From Dyella nitratireducens (GTDB lineage: Bacteria; Pseudomonadota; Gammaproteobacteria; Xanthomonadales; Rhodanobacteraceae), in NCBI RefSeq assembly GCF_014642835.1, contig NZ_BMJA01000002.1, positions 615,776 to 679,775 on the forward strand: DNA of 64,000 nucleotides, given 5' to 3'. Shown here piece after piece: positions 8,892 through 17,227 of this stretch. Both the position numbers and the translations under genes were made by a program. Under the pieces are notes generated by a model that saw only the letters and a list, made by a program, of their open reading frames with translations, was not told where the DNA came from and did no database searches. Numbering within the stretch: position 1 is the first letter of the stretch; every line of letters starts with the position of its first letter.

Positions 8892-9377
8892 CTAAAGCTC
8901 AAGGACAAAGAAGCGATCGCAACCGAAATGGCCGGTACCACCCATGGGTTCACATAGCTGGGTAAAGCCGTGCTTGCGATACAGGGATTGCGCGGCGTCC
9001 ATCCCGGTCAGCGTCTCGATATAACAACGCTTGAATCCGAAGCGGCGTGCCGCATCCAGGCAGCGCTGCATCATCGCAGCGCCTGCACCGATGCCGCGCG
9101 CTTCGGGCAGGAAATACATTTTGCGCAATTCGCACACATCCGCTTCGCCGCCATCCAGCGGTGCGACACCGCCACCGCCGCCGACGATGCCGTTGCGTTC
9201 CACCACAAAGTACGCGCTACGCGTGCGCGCATACGCGGCGTACATGTCGCCGACTTCGGGATCGTGAATGGCGAACCCCGGTCCGTCGGCGCCAAATTCA
9301 GGCATGACGGTGCGGATGATATTGGCGACGGCGGTACTGTCGCGTGGTTCAATGGGGCGGATGGTGAAGTCGGGCAT
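8892..9377 (-). CDS. GNAT family N-acetyltransferase
   Basis: 161-residue acetyltransferase of the GNAT fold: IRPIEPRDSTAVANIIRTV at the N-terminus, the CoA-binding loop PEARGIGAGAAMMQRCL in the middle and GFTQLCEPMGGTGHFGCDRFFVL at the end. A four-glycine-rich turn (GGGGGVAPLDGGEA) precedes the core strand. Substrate not predictable. Start at 9377 chosen because the open frame upstream runs into a palindromic repeat and lacks family similarity. Confidence 0.85.
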   Translation of the reverse strand: MPDFTIRPIEPRDSTAVANIIRTVMPEFGADGPGFAIHDPEVGDMYAAYARTRSAYFVVERNGIVGGGGGVAPLDGGEADVCELRKMYFLPEARGIGAGAAMMQRCLDAARRFGFKRCYIETLTGMDAAQSLYRKHGFTQLCEPMGGTGHFGCDRFFVLEL

Positions 9378-9419
9378 GAGCGGGAAGTTATCAGCTCTGC
9401 GCCCGGAAGTGGATCGGCC

Positions 9420-9492
9420 GTAGGTTGGGGTGCAAACCCCAACGTGGCGCGATGACTGGTATGGCGATGTTGGGGTTTGCACCCCAACCTAC
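9420..9492. repeat. GTAGGTTGGGG palindromic repeat, complete two-arm copy
   Basis: Two 24-bp arms (9420-9443 and 9469-9492) in inverted orientation around a 25-bp loop. Each arm is itself a near-palindrome (TTGGGGTGCAAACCCCAA). It lies between the HMG-CoA lyase stop and the acetyltransferase start, where it may also end the upstream-coming transcript. Confidence 0.9.
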
Positions 9493-9494
9493 AT

Positions 9495-10391
9495 TCAGGC
9501 CGTGGTCGTGCGCGCCTTCGTCACCCGGCTCGCCGTGGGCTTGTTGAGCTGCCCCGAAAGCCACGCACCGGTCGCCACCAGCATGTCCAGATTGATGCCG
9601 GTCTGCATGCCCATGCCGTGCAACATGTAGACCACGTCTTCGCTGGCGACATTACCGCTGGCACCTTTCGCATACGGACAGCCACCCGTGCCGGAGACAG
9701 CACTGTCCACCACGCGCACACCTTCTTCCAGGCAAGCGAGGATGTTTGCCAGGGCTTGGCCGTAGGTGTCATGGAAGTGCACGGCCAGCGCGTGCATGGG
9801 AATTTCCTGCGACACCGCATGCAGCACTGCGCGTGCCTTGGCCGGCGTGCCAACGCCGATGGTGTCGGCCACGGAAACCTCGTAGCAGCCCATGTCATAC
9901 AGCCGCCTGGCCACGCTGACCACGTCGGCGATGGGCACCTCGCCCTGATAAGGGCAGCCCAAGGCGGTGGATACATAGCCACGCACTTTCACGCCTTCTG
10001 CCTTGGCTTCTTCCAGCACCGGCTGGAAGCGCTCCAGCGATTCGGCAATCGAGGCGTTGATGTTGGCGCGGTTGAACGCTTCCGATGCTGCCGTAAACAC
10101 CGACACCTCGTTCGCACCGGCTTGCCGCGCAATCCGATAGCCCTGTTCGTTCGGTACCAAGACCGGGTAGGTAACACCGGGCACCTTGCGAATGCTGCGA
10201 AACACTTCGGCGGCGTCAGCCAGCTGCGGTACCCAGCGCGCGCTGACGAAGCTGGTGGTTTCGATGGTCCGCAGGCCGGTGGCGGAAAGTCGGTCGATCA
10301 ACGCGATCTTGATGTCCGGCGGCAGCAGGGTCTTTTCGTTCTGCAAGCCATCACGCGGGCTGACTTCGACGATACGAACTTCATTTGTCAT
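9495..10391 (-). CDS. Hydroxymethylglutaryl-CoA lyase
   Basis: 298-residue TIM-barrel lyase that splits HMG-CoA into acetoacetate and acetyl-CoA, the last step of leucine breakdown. Seen: the active-site start EVSPRDGLQNEK (R13, D14), the SVADTIGVG segment, the metal-binding HFHDTYG motif, and the cysteine loop GTGGCPYAKGASGN near the C-terminus. It is 23 bp downstream of the biotin-carboxylase subunit of methylcrotonyl-CoA carboxylase, so both are probably one transcript. Often named liuE, hmgL or mvaB in different genera. Confidence 0.95.
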   Translation of the reverse strand: MTNEVRIVEVSPRDGLQNEKTLLPPDIKIALIDRLSATGLRTIETTSFVSARWVPQLADAAEVFRSIRKVPGVTYPVLVPNEQGYRIARQAGANEVSVFTAASEAFNRANINASIAESLERFQPVLEEAKAEGVKVRGYVSTALGCPYQGEVPIADVVSVARRLYDMGCYEVSVADTIGVGTPAKARAVLHAVSQEIPMHALAVHFHDTYGQALANILACLEEGVRVVDSAVSGTGGCPYAKGASGNVASEDVVYMLHGMGMQTGINLDMLVATGAWLSGQLNKPTASRVTKARTTTA

Positions 10392-10414
10392 ACGAAGCTC
10401 CTGCGAGCGGCCGG

Positions 10415-12412
10415 TTACGATGCAAAGCGAACAAGTACAGCGTCTGCTTCCACGAACTCACCTTGGGTCGCGCTTACGCTATCAATGGTGCCTGCGCGTG
10501 GCGCCTTCAAGGCCAGTTCCATTTTCATGGCTTCCATCACCAGCAATTCCTGCCCTTCTTCGACGGTGTCGCCCACCTTGGCCTTCACCAGCACGATGCG
10601 GCCCGGCATGGGCGCGACGATCTGGTTGCCACCCGTGCCGTCCTTGGATTCCCAGGCAAACGCTGCGGCACGGGTAAAGGCATGGCGCTGGCCGTTGGCA
10701 TCGTGCAAGGTGATGCGTTCTTGGTCTGCGTGGATGTGCCACTGAGCGCCTTGCCCGTTGAAACGTGCACTAAGCCTGTCGCCTTCAAAGCGCGCACCGC
10801 GCACTTCGCACTGTGATGCGCCATGTTGCAGACGGTAATCGCCGTCATGACCGAACGCTTCGATTTCGTGACGCTGCTCGCGCAAGGTAAGCGCCACGAT
10901 GCGTTTGCCGGCATGCCCGATACGCCACGCATCCGCGCGCGACCAGGGCGAATACGGATCGTTGCCGTGCGCCGATGCGGCGGCGAGCTTGCGTTCGTCG
11001 TGAAGCAATGCAGCAGTGGCGGCAGCAAACAGAACATGGTCAGAGGGTGCCGCATCGCCAGTTAGAAATTCATCAAGGTGGCGATCGAGGTAGCCCGTGT
11101 CGATGCGGCCTTCGATGACGACGGGGTGGCGTGCCAGTCGTTCAAGAAACGCGATATTGGATTTCGGTCCGACGATCTCGCATTCGGCCAACGCTTCGCG
11201 CAATCGTTGCAGCGCTTGCGTGCGATCGGTGTCATAAACGATCAGCTTGGCGATCATCGGATCGTAAAAAATCGTTACCGCATCACCTTCGATCACGCCG
11301 CCATCCAGTCGCACGTGACGTGATGGTGCGGGCAGCCGCAGTCGGCGCAATTTGCCCGAGCCGGGGAGAAAGTTCTGGTCCGGATCTTCGGCGTACAGGC
11401 GCACTTCGATCGCGTGCCCGTGCGCTTGGACCTGTTCCTGGCGCAGCGGCAGCGGCTCGCCCGCGGCAATGCGCAATTGCCATTCGACCAAGTCGAGCCC
11501 CAGTGTTTCCTCCGTGACGGGATGTTCCACCTGCAGGCGCGTATTCATCTCCATGAAATAGAACGTGCCATCTTGGCCCACGATGAATTCCACCGTGCCG
11601 GCGCCGACGTAGTTCACCGCTTTCGCCGCGGCCACTGCCGCTTCGCCCATCGCCTTGCGGCGCTCGGCATTGAGGAACGGGGAGGGCGTTTCTTCCAGCA
11701 CTTTCTGGTAGCGGCGCTGGGCCGAGCACTCGCGTTCGTTGAGGTGAATCACGCTGCCGTGCGTGTCGCCGAATACCTGGAACTCGATGTGGCGCGGATG
11801 CTCGACATAGCGCTCCAGGATCACGCGCGTATCGCCGAACGAACTGGCTGCTTCACGCTGTGCAGACGCCAGCGCATCGGTAAATTCCTTCTCGGTGCGC
11901 ACGATGCGCATGCCTTTGCCGCCACCGCCGGCCGCGGCCTTGATCATCAGCGGAAAACCGGTTTTGCGCGCCTGCTCGGCAAGCACGTCCGTGTCCTGGT
12001 TGTCGCCGTGATACCCCGGCACCAGGGGCACCTGATGGTGTTCCATCAGCGCCTTGGCGGCGGCCTTCGAGCCCATCGCGTCGATGCTCTCCGGCCGCGG
12101 GCCGATAAAGGTGATGCCAGCTTCCGTGCAGGCACGCGCGAACGCGGTGTTTTCGGAAAGAAAGCCGTAACCAGGATGGATCGCCTGCGCGCCGGATTTT
12201 TTTGCGACCTCAAGCATGGCGTCGGCACGCAAATACGATTCGGCTGGACGTGGCCCGCCGATGGGCCAAGCGTCATCGGCCAGACGCACGTGCTGTGCGT
12301 CCTTGTCCGCTTCCGAATACACCGCAATGGTGTGGATGCCCAGCCGCCGGCAGGTGCGGATCACGCGGCAGGCGATCTCGCCGCGGTTGGCAATCAGTAC
12401 GCGCTCGAACAT
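10415..12412 (-). CDS. Methylcrotonyl-CoA carboxylase, biotin-carrying alpha subunit
   Basis: 665-residue protein with, in order, biotin carboxylase (residues 1-445, starting MFERVLIANRGEIA, ATP loop AAAGGGGKGMRIV), a BT-type linker domain, and a biotinyl carrier domain whose biotin lysine is K630 in EAMKMELAL. It carboxylates biotin with ATP and bicarbonate so the beta subunit can form methylglutaconyl-CoA in leucine degradation. The assignment to methylcrotonyl rather than propionyl or geranyl substrate rests on the neighbours: HMG-CoA lyase follows and a methylglutaconyl-CoA hydratase gene lies 0.7 kb upstream. Its beta subunit is separated, at 22053-23660. Confidence 0.93.
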   Translation of the reverse strand: MFERVLIANRGEIACRVIRTCRRLGIHTIAVYSEADKDAQHVRLADDAWPIGGPRPAESYLRADAMLEVAKKSGAQAIHPGYGFLSENTAFARACTEAGITFIGPRPESIDAMGSKAAAKALMEHHQVPLVPGYHGDNQDTDVLAEQARKTGFPLMIKAAAGGGGKGMRIVRTEKEFTDALASAQREAASSFGDTRVILERYVEHPRHIEFQVFGDTHGSVIHLNERECSAQRRYQKVLEETPSPFLNAERRKAMGEAAVAAAKAVNYVGAGTVEFIVGQDGTFYFMEMNTRLQVEHPVTEETLGLDLVEWQLRIAAGEPLPLRQEQVQAHGHAIEVRLYAEDPDQNFLPGSGKLRRLRLPAPSRHVRLDGGVIEGDAVTIFYDPMIAKLIVYDTDRTQALQRLREALAECEIVGPKSNIAFLERLARHPVVIEGRIDTGYLDRHLDEFLTGDAAPSDHVLFAAATAALLHDERKLAAASAHGNDPYSPWSRADAWRIGHAGKRIVALTLREQRHEIEAFGHDGDYRLQHGASQCEVRGARFEGDRLSARFNGQGAQWHIHADQERITLHDANGQRHAFTRAAAFAWESKDGTGGNQIVAPMPGRIVLVKAKVGDTVEEGQELLVMEAMKMELALKAPRAGTIDSVSATQGEFVEADAVLVRFAS

Positions 12413-12503
12413 GCGGGTTCCTTACCGGTCGCTTGAAGCTGCAAAGCCCATAAAGCTAGCAGAATTGCGTGACGCGGCCGATGCGCGGCGCAGCAAGAAA
12501 GGG

Positions 12504-13019
12504 CTATTCGCCTTCCCAGTAGTCGATGGTGTCACCCTGCCGCATCACGATACGGATCATCTGTGGCTTGCCCTCCGCATCCGGCCCGAACTCGCCCAGG
12601 ATGCCGTACTTGTTGGAATCCGGATATTCGCAGATCTCCGGCGAAAGCTTGCTGCTCACGGCGAGATAACGCATTTCGACCGATCCAGTATTGATGATCT
12701 GGTGCGCGCTCTCGGGGCCGCCCGGCGGGCAGGCGATGATGTCGCCCTGGCGGATAGGGTGGCGCTCGGTGCCGACGCGAATCTCGCCTTCACCTTCGAG
12801 GATGAAGAACATTTCTTCGTTGACGCGGTGGTTGTGCAGCGGGAACGCACGCTTGCCCGGCGGTACCGCAGTGATGTTGTAGCCGAGCTTCTCCGCACCA
12901 AGCTGCATGGAAACGCGCCCCATGCGCGCATCGAAGCGCTGCGCGGCATCACCAGGGGCGGCGAAGGCCGCTGGACGGGGTTGCAGTTCAACGTCGGCGA
13001 TGTTGACGATGCGTTTCAT
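12504..13019 (-). CDS. Cupin domain protein
   Basis: 171 residues with one beta-barrel cupin domain. Both cupin motifs are visible: HNHRVNEEMFFILEGEGEIRVG (metal ligands two His, Glu and a distal His) and PPGGPESAHQIINTG. Related proteins include sugar isomerases, dioxygenases and metal-storage cupins; the C-terminal extension EICEYPDSNKYGILGEFGPDAEG is shared by a widespread uncharacterised subgroup. It sits between two leucine-degradation genes on the same strand with gaps of 79-91 bp, so co-transcription is likely, but a catabolic role is not shown. Confidence 0.85.
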   Translation of the reverse strand: MKRIVNIADVELQPRPAAFAAPGDAAQRFDARMGRVSMQLGAEKLGYNITAVPPGKRAFPLHNHRVNEEMFFILEGEGEIRVGTERHPIRQGDIIACPPGGPESAHQIINTGSVEMRYLAVSSKLSPEICEYPDSNKYGILGEFGPDAEGKPQMIRIVMRQGDTIDYWEGE

Positions 13020-13098
13020 GGCGTGCCTCGTATGCGGGAAAGAGTGGACAGCTCGAGCAAGCTACGGCGATGCAGCTGCCAGCATGGCGTCAGCAGGG

Positions 13099-13881
13099 TC
13101 AAGTCCAGGCCGGCGGTCGTTTATCGAGGAAGGCACCGAGCCCTTCCTGGCCTTCTTCCGACACACGCAGCCGTGCGATCAGCGCGGCGTTTTCCTGATC
13201 GATGCGTTCGGCAGTTGCCGCCGTCAGCCCATGCATGTTGAAAGCGAGCTGCTTCGCTTCCCGTTGCGCCATGGGGCCGGCTTTGGCGAGTTGCTTGAGC
13301 ACCGTGTGCACCGTGTCATCCAGATACTCGGCAGAAACGGACTCATGCAGCAGTCCGATGTCTACCGCCGTTTCCGCGTCGAAAATTTCGCCCGTAAGGA
13401 ACAGGCGACGTGCCTGGCGTACGCCGATCGCAGCCATCACATACGGTGAAATCACCGCGGGCACCAAGCCGAGCTTCACTTCCGTAAGACCGAACTTGGC
13501 GGTGTTCACGCCGATGGCGATATCGCAGCAGGCAATCAACCCTACGCCACCACCATAAGCTGCGCCGTTGACGCGGGCCACGGTGGGTTTGGGCAGAAAC
13601 TGCAACGTGCGCATCAGTGCAGCCAAACGCAGGGAATCTTCACGATTTTCCGCCTCACTGGCCTTGGCCATGCCGCGCATCCAGTTGAGATCGGCGCCGG
13701 CGGAAAAACTCGCCCCTACGCCGGTCAGCACCACCACGCGCACGGTGGGATCCTGGCCGGCATCACTTAGGGCGGCAGTGAGTTCGGCGATCAGCCGGTC
13801 GTCGAAGGCGTTGTGTACGTCCGGCCGATTGAGGCGGAGTTCGCGGATGCCGGCGTGGTCGGCGATCTGGATGGTGGTCAT
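13099..13881 (-). CDS. Enoyl-CoA hydratase/isomerase, probable methylglutaconyl-CoA hydratase
   Basis: 260-residue crotonase. The oxyanion-hole motifs GASFSAGADLNWM and NGAAYGGGVGLIACCD are intact, and EVKLGLVPAVISPYV carries the catalytic-region glutamate. The combination SAGADLNWM with PAVISPYV is typical of methylglutaconyl-CoA hydratases (LiuC), which hydrate 3-methylglutaconyl-CoA to HMG-CoA. The neighbours mccA and HMG-CoA lyase perform the step before and the step after. Start at 13881 because MTTIQIADHAGIRELRLNRP is the usual N-terminus; the upstream extension is not. Confidence 0.9.
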   Translation of the reverse strand: MTTIQIADHAGIRELRLNRPDVHNAFDDRLIAELTAALSDAGQDPTVRVVVLTGVGASFSAGADLNWMRGMAKASEAENREDSLRLAALMRTLQFLPKPTVARVNGAAYGGGVGLIACCDIAIGVNTAKFGLTEVKLGLVPAVISPYVMAAIGVRQARRLFLTGEIFDAETAVDIGLLHESVSAEYLDDTVHTVLKQLAKAGPMAQREAKQLAFNMHGLTAATAERIDQENAALIARLRVSEEGQEGLGAFLDKRPPAWT

Positions 13882-13964
13882 GGGACGTCCATGCGGGAAG
13901 GGACGTGGCAAAGCGTAGACCAAGCTTTCCGTCGTGGGGAGAGATGGTTGCCGCCAGAAGGCCC

Positions 13965-14272
13965 TTATTGGTGCAAGGCGGTTTCGTAGTCTTGGCCGCC
14001 GTGGAAAATGCCGAGGATGGATACGGTATAGGCCGTACTATCTATCGAAAAGCCGATGATGGTATTTCCTCGGTAGTGGGTAATGCGCATGCCCGACCGG
14101 ATGTCGTCGCGCTTATTGCCGCGATGAGGAAAGGTACTCAGCGAGTCGCAGTATTGACCACTGAGCCTACATAGCGTTTGGCGATTTCCAAGGATGCTGC
14201 AGTGGCGATATAGAGGGTGAGTTCGATGAGCTGATCGTGCGCTTCCGGTGCCCAGATCACGGTATAGCTCAT
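13965..14272 (-). pseudogene. ParE/RelE-family toxin gene broken by a frameshift
   Basis: The ATG at 14272 overlaps the antitoxin stop as ATGA. Translation gives MSYTVIWAPEAHDQLIELTLYI and continues to YVGSVV, then meets TGA at 14140-14138 after 44 codons. A shift of one base at about 14155 restores a ParE-like second half ending at 13965, with the expected CDSLSTFPHRG, SGMRITHYRGNTIIGFSID and VSILGIFHGGQDYE blocks. The total length, 308 bp, is one base short of a multiple of three, which points to a single-base deletion. An intact protein would be about 102 residues, normal for ParE, a gyrase-targeting or ribosome-dependent toxin. It may be dead, or the assembly may have lost a base. Confidence 0.8.
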
Positions 14273-14565
14273 GATCGGGAGCGTTCCCGCTTGCGTACTT
14301 TGGCGAGTGACTCGAGTACTTGTTCAGTGGTCATCCCCCTGCTTGGGTCTGCTTTGAGTGCGTCATAAGCCGTCGCCACTTCAGTACGCAGCCAATTTTC
14401 CACGGCGTTTTCGAACGCTCGGTCACGGGCCTGCGCAAGCCGTACGGCATCCTGGATGGCCGAGCTGACGGAGGCGTACTCACCGGCATCGACCTTGGCC
14501 TGAAGCAAGTTGGCCATCTCGACAGGCAGGGTGATGCTGAGTTGTTTGCTGGCGATACGTGGCAT
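14269..14565 (-). CDS. ParD/CopG-type ribbon-helix-helix antitoxin
   Basis: 98 residues. The N-terminal RHH DNA-binding strand and helices are visible (KQLSITLPVEMANLLQAKVDAGEYASVSSAIQDAVRL), followed by a C-terminal toxin-binding tail rich in charged residues. Antitoxins of this family repress their own promoter and neutralise the ParE toxin encoded directly downstream; here the toxin gene overlaps by 4 bp but is frameshifted. The region just upstream (14585-14640) contains the inverted pair CGTCATGCATGACG, a plausible operator for the antitoxin. Confidence 0.88.
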   Translation of the reverse strand: MPRIASKQLSITLPVEMANLLQAKVDAGEYASVSSAIQDAVRLAQARDRAFENAVENWLRTEVATAYDALKADPSRGMTTEQVLESLAKVRKRERSRS

Positions 14566-14610
14566 GACGCATCTCCTGGAATGGTTTGATAGGACTTAAT
14601 CCTACTATTT

Positions 14611-14626
14611 CGTCATGCATGACGAA
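14611..14626. promoter_or_regulatory. Candidate ParD operator
   Basis: A perfect 16-bp palindrome, TCGTCATGCATGACGA, lies about 50 bp upstream of the antitoxin start. RHH antitoxins usually autoregulate through short palindromes in this position. The assignment is by position and symmetry only. Confidence 0.45.
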
Positions 14627-14685
14627 ATCAACGGGCCAGCTTCTCCTTGGGGCGAGGCCCTGCACCAAATGCGAAAAGAGGCTAC

Positions 14686-14704
14686 AATGCGAACCATTCT
14701 TATT
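14686..14704. promoter_or_regulatory. Fur box upstream of feoA
   Basis: AATGCGAACCATTCTTATT matches the common proteobacterial Fur-box form AATGAGAATCATTCTCATT at 16 of 19 positions and lies 18 bp before the feoA start. It would put the feo operon under iron repression, as usual for this transporter. The comparison sequence is from general knowledge of Fur boxes, not from a search. Confidence 0.7.
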
Positions 14705-14721
14705 TAGAAGCATGACAAACC

Positions 14722-14961
14722 GTGCGCCTGTCCGATTTGCCGAAAGGTGCGAATGCCGTGGTTGAACGAGTCGAAGATGCTCATGCCAATGACCTGATCG
14801 CGCAACGTCTGCGCGACCTGGGCTTTGTGGCCGGTGAACAGGTCAAGCTGGTGGCGCGTGGTCCGGTAGGTGCGGATCCGCTGCTGATCCAGATTGGTTC
14901 GACCCGCTTTGCGCTGCGCCGTGCCGAAGCGGCGCGAGTGACCGTGCGGGAGGTCGCATGA
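14722..14961 (+). CDS. feoA: Ferrous iron transport protein A
   Basis: 79-residue cytosolic protein with an SH3-like barrel (LSDLPKGANAVVERV... LRDLGFVAGEQVKLV... DPLLIQIGSTRFALRRAEAARVTV). FeoA assists the FeoB Fe(II) permease, probably by contacting its GTPase part. It begins with GTG at 14722, directly after the Fur box, and its TGA overlaps the feoB ATG as ATGA. Confidence 0.95.
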   Translation: MRLSDLPKGANAVVERVEDAHANDLIAQRLRDLGFVAGEQVKLVARGPVGADPLLIQIGSTRFALRRAEAARVTVREVA

Positions 14962-16799
14962 GCGCCGATACCCTGCGCATCGCCTTGGTCGGCAACCCCA
15001 ATTGCGGCAAGACGGCGCTGTTCAATCAGCTCACTGGCGGTCGCCAGAAGGTGGCCAACTACGCCGGCGTCACCGTGGAACGCAAGGAAGGGCGGTTCAC
15101 CGCGCCGTCGGGCCGCGTGATGCAGATTCTGGATCTGCCCGGCACTTATAGCTTCGATGCCGCCAGCCCTGACGAGCAGATCACCCGTGATGTACTGGAA
15201 GGCAACTATCCCGGCGAAGCGGCGCCCGACCTCATCATTTGCGTGGCGGATGCCACCAACCTGCGCCTGCACCTGCGCTTCGTGCTGGAAGTAAAGCGGC
15301 TCGGCCGACCGGTGGTGCTGGCCTTGAACATGATGGACGCAGCGCGCCATCGCGGCATCACCATCGATGTGCCGGAACTGCAGCGCCGCCTCGGCATTCC
15401 TGTCGTAGAAACCATTGCGGTGAAGCGCGGTGGTACGCGCGCGCTGGTCGAACGTGTGGATGGTGATTTGCCGGAAGCACCGCCCGCCTTGCCGGACGAT
15501 CCGGACAGCCGCGCCAACCTGCACGATGAAGTGCGCCAGTTGATGGCTGCTACCGTCTCGATACCGCGCGCCACCGCGGCGATCGACGATGCACTTGACC
15601 GGTGGGCGCTGCACCCCGTGTTCGGTTTGTTGACGCTCGCGGTGGTGATGTTTCTCGTGTTCCAGGCGGTCTACGCGTCCGGCAAACCGATGAGTGATCT
15701 GATCGGCAACGGTTTCACCTGGCTCGGCGAACATGCGGCCGTGGTATTGCCTGCCGGGCCGGTACACGACCTGGTGGTCAGTGGCATCTTCGGCGGTCTC
15801 GGCACGGTGCTCGGTTTTTTGCCGGTGATTCTGGTGCTGTTCTTCTTCATCCTCATGCTGGAGGAGTCGGGCTATCTACCGCGCGCGGCGTTCTTGCTTG
15901 ATCGCCTGATGGTCTCGGTAGGCCTGACCGGACGTTCGTTCATTCCGCTGCTGTCGAGCTTCGCCTGCGCCATTCCCGGCATCATGGGCACGCGTAGCAT
16001 CACCGATCCGCGCGATCGCCTCGCGACCATTTTGGTGGCGCCACTGATGACATGTTCCGCACGCCTGCCGGTGTATGCCTTGTTGATCGGTGCATTCATC
16101 CCCGCGCGCCGCGTGTTCGGAGTATTCAATTTGCAGGGCGTGGTGCTATTCGCCTTGTACGTGGCCGGCATCGTTGGCGCGATGACCGTGGGCTGGGTGA
16201 TCAAACGCATTCGCCGCGACAAGAGCGAACATGCTTTGTTGATGGAACTGCCGTCGTACCGTTTGCCAAGAGTGCGCGACGTCACCCTCGGTTTGTACGA
16301 GCGCGGCACCATTTTCCTGAAGCGTCTCACCGGCGTGATCCTGGCGCTGACTGTGCTGATGTGGTTCATCTCCACCTTCCCGGCGCCGCCAGCGGGCGCG
16401 GCGGGGCCAGCCATCAACTACAGTTTTGCCGGTTATCTCGGTCGTTTCCTGCAGCACATCTTCTCGCCGCTGGGCTTCAACTGGCAGATCAGCCTGGCGT
16501 TGATTCCGGCGTTTGCGGCGCGTGAAACGGCGGTAGCTACGCTGGCTACTGTCTACGCGGTCAGTGGCGATGCACATAACGGCGGGCTGGCGCACGCGCT
16601 TACCGGCAATTTCTCGCTGGCGACGGCGCTGTCGTTGCTGGTGTGGTTTGCCTTTGCGCCGCAGTGCATGTCCACGCTGGCGGTGATTCGCCGCGAAACC
16701 AATTCCTGGCGCAACGTGGCGATTTCCTTCAGCTACATGTTCGTCGTGGCGTACGCGGCGTCGTTCATCACCTATCAGGTTGCGGGGTTGTTCTCGTGA
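14958..16799 (+). CDS. feoB: Ferrous iron transport protein B, GTP-dependent permease
   Basis: 613 residues. The N-terminal G domain has G1 GNPNCGKT (12-19), G3 DLPG (59-62) and G4 NMMD, followed by the helical switch-regulating domain. The membrane part contains two Gate motifs: LLSSFACAIPGIMGTRSI and APLMTCSARLPVYALLIGAF, each with the cysteine thought to line the iron path. It is shorter than the 773-residue E. coli protein but within the range of shorter FeoB forms. It imports Fe(II) from the periplasm. The last codon overlaps the GTG of a small Cys-rich protein. Confidence 0.97.
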   Translation: MSADTLRIALVGNPNCGKTALFNQLTGGRQKVANYAGVTVERKEGRFTAPSGRVMQILDLPGTYSFDAASPDEQITRDVLEGNYPGEAAPDLIICVADATNLRLHLRFVLEVKRLGRPVVLALNMMDAARHRGITIDVPELQRRLGIPVVETIAVKRGGTRALVERVDGDLPEAPPALPDDPDSRANLHDEVRQLMAATVSIPRATAAIDDALDRWALHPVFGLLTLAVVMFLVFQAVYASGKPMSDLIGNGFTWLGEHAAVVLPAGPVHDLVVSGIFGGLGTVLGFLPVILVLFFFILMLEESGYLPRAAFLLDRLMVSVGLTGRSFIPLLSSFACAIPGIMGTRSITDPRDRLATILVAPLMTCSARLPVYALLIGAFIPARRVFGVFNLQGVVLFALYVAGIVGAMTVGWVIKRIRRDKSEHALLMELPSYRLPRVRDVTLGLYERGTIFLKRLTGVILALTVLMWFISTFPAPPAGAAGPAINYSFAGYLGRFLQHIFSPLGFNWQISLALIPAFAARETAVATLATVYAVSGDAHNGGLAHALTGNFSLATALSLLVWFAFAPQCMSTLAVIRRETNSWRNVAISFSYMFVVAYAASFITYQVAGLFS

Positions 16800-17098
16800 A
16801 TACGGGTTTGCTGGTTCAGTACGTGGTAATCGGGCTGGTCGTGCTGGCCAGCGCGCTGTATGCATTCCGCAAACTGGCGCCGCAGCTCACCAACCGCTGG
16901 CTGGTGTCGGCATCGATCCATTTCAGTCAGCCAGGGCATGCGGTGTGGATGCGTTCTTTCGCGCGCCGTCTGCAGCCGAAGCAGGCGACCGGTAACTGCA
17001 GCGATGGATGCAGCACCTGTGGTGCGTGTGGACCGAAGCCGCCGGCTGCTGCGCGTGGTGACACTGTGCCGCTGGAATTCCGGCCGCGGCAGCGCTGA
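16796..17098 (+). CDS. Small FeoB-associated membrane protein with Cys-rich tail
   Basis: 100 residues with one N-terminal membrane helix (LLVQYVVIGLVVLASALYAF), a short basic loop and a C-terminal cluster CSDGCSTCGACG with four cysteines. The GTG start overlaps the feoB stop as GTGA, so it is the third gene of the feo operon. It has the layout of FeoC-position proteins called FeoB-associated Cys-rich membrane proteins; the cysteines could bind Fe(II) or an iron-sulfur cluster. It lacks the winged-helix fold of enterobacterial FeoC. Function is inferred from position. Confidence 0.78.
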   Translation: MNTGLLVQYVVIGLVVLASALYAFRKLAPQLTNRWLVSASIHFSQPGHAVWMRSFARRLQPKQATGNCSDGCSTCGACGPKPPAAARGDTVPLEFRPRQR

Positions 17099-17099
17099 T

Positions 17100-17175
17100 G
17101 TAGGTTGGGCTGGCGCAGCGTAACCCAACATTCCGGCACGACATTGTTGGGTTACGCTGCGCTAACCCAACCTAC
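17100..17175. repeat. GTAGGTTGGGCTGGCG palindromic repeat after feo operon
   Basis: Perfectly paired 31-bp arms (17100-17130 and 17145-17175) containing GTAGGTTGGG and GCAGCGTAACCCAACA, with a 14-bp loop. It starts 2 bp after the stop codon of the last feo gene and lies between convergent genes, so it likely serves as a bidirectional transcription end. Confidence 0.88.
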
Positions 17176-17183
17176 TGCTCCAA

Positions 17184-17209
17184 CCTCCCCCTGTTGTACA
17201 AGGGGGAGG
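17184..17209. terminator. Hairpin at the 3' end of the phospholipase D-like gene
   Basis: CCTCCCCCT and AGGGGGAGG pair around an 8-base loop, 19 bp beyond the stop of the minus-strand gene. There is no clear T-run. A related hairpin occurs at 33371-33398 inside the aryl polyene operon. Confidence 0.45.
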
Positions 17210-17227
17210 CATTGCTGGAAGCGATTC

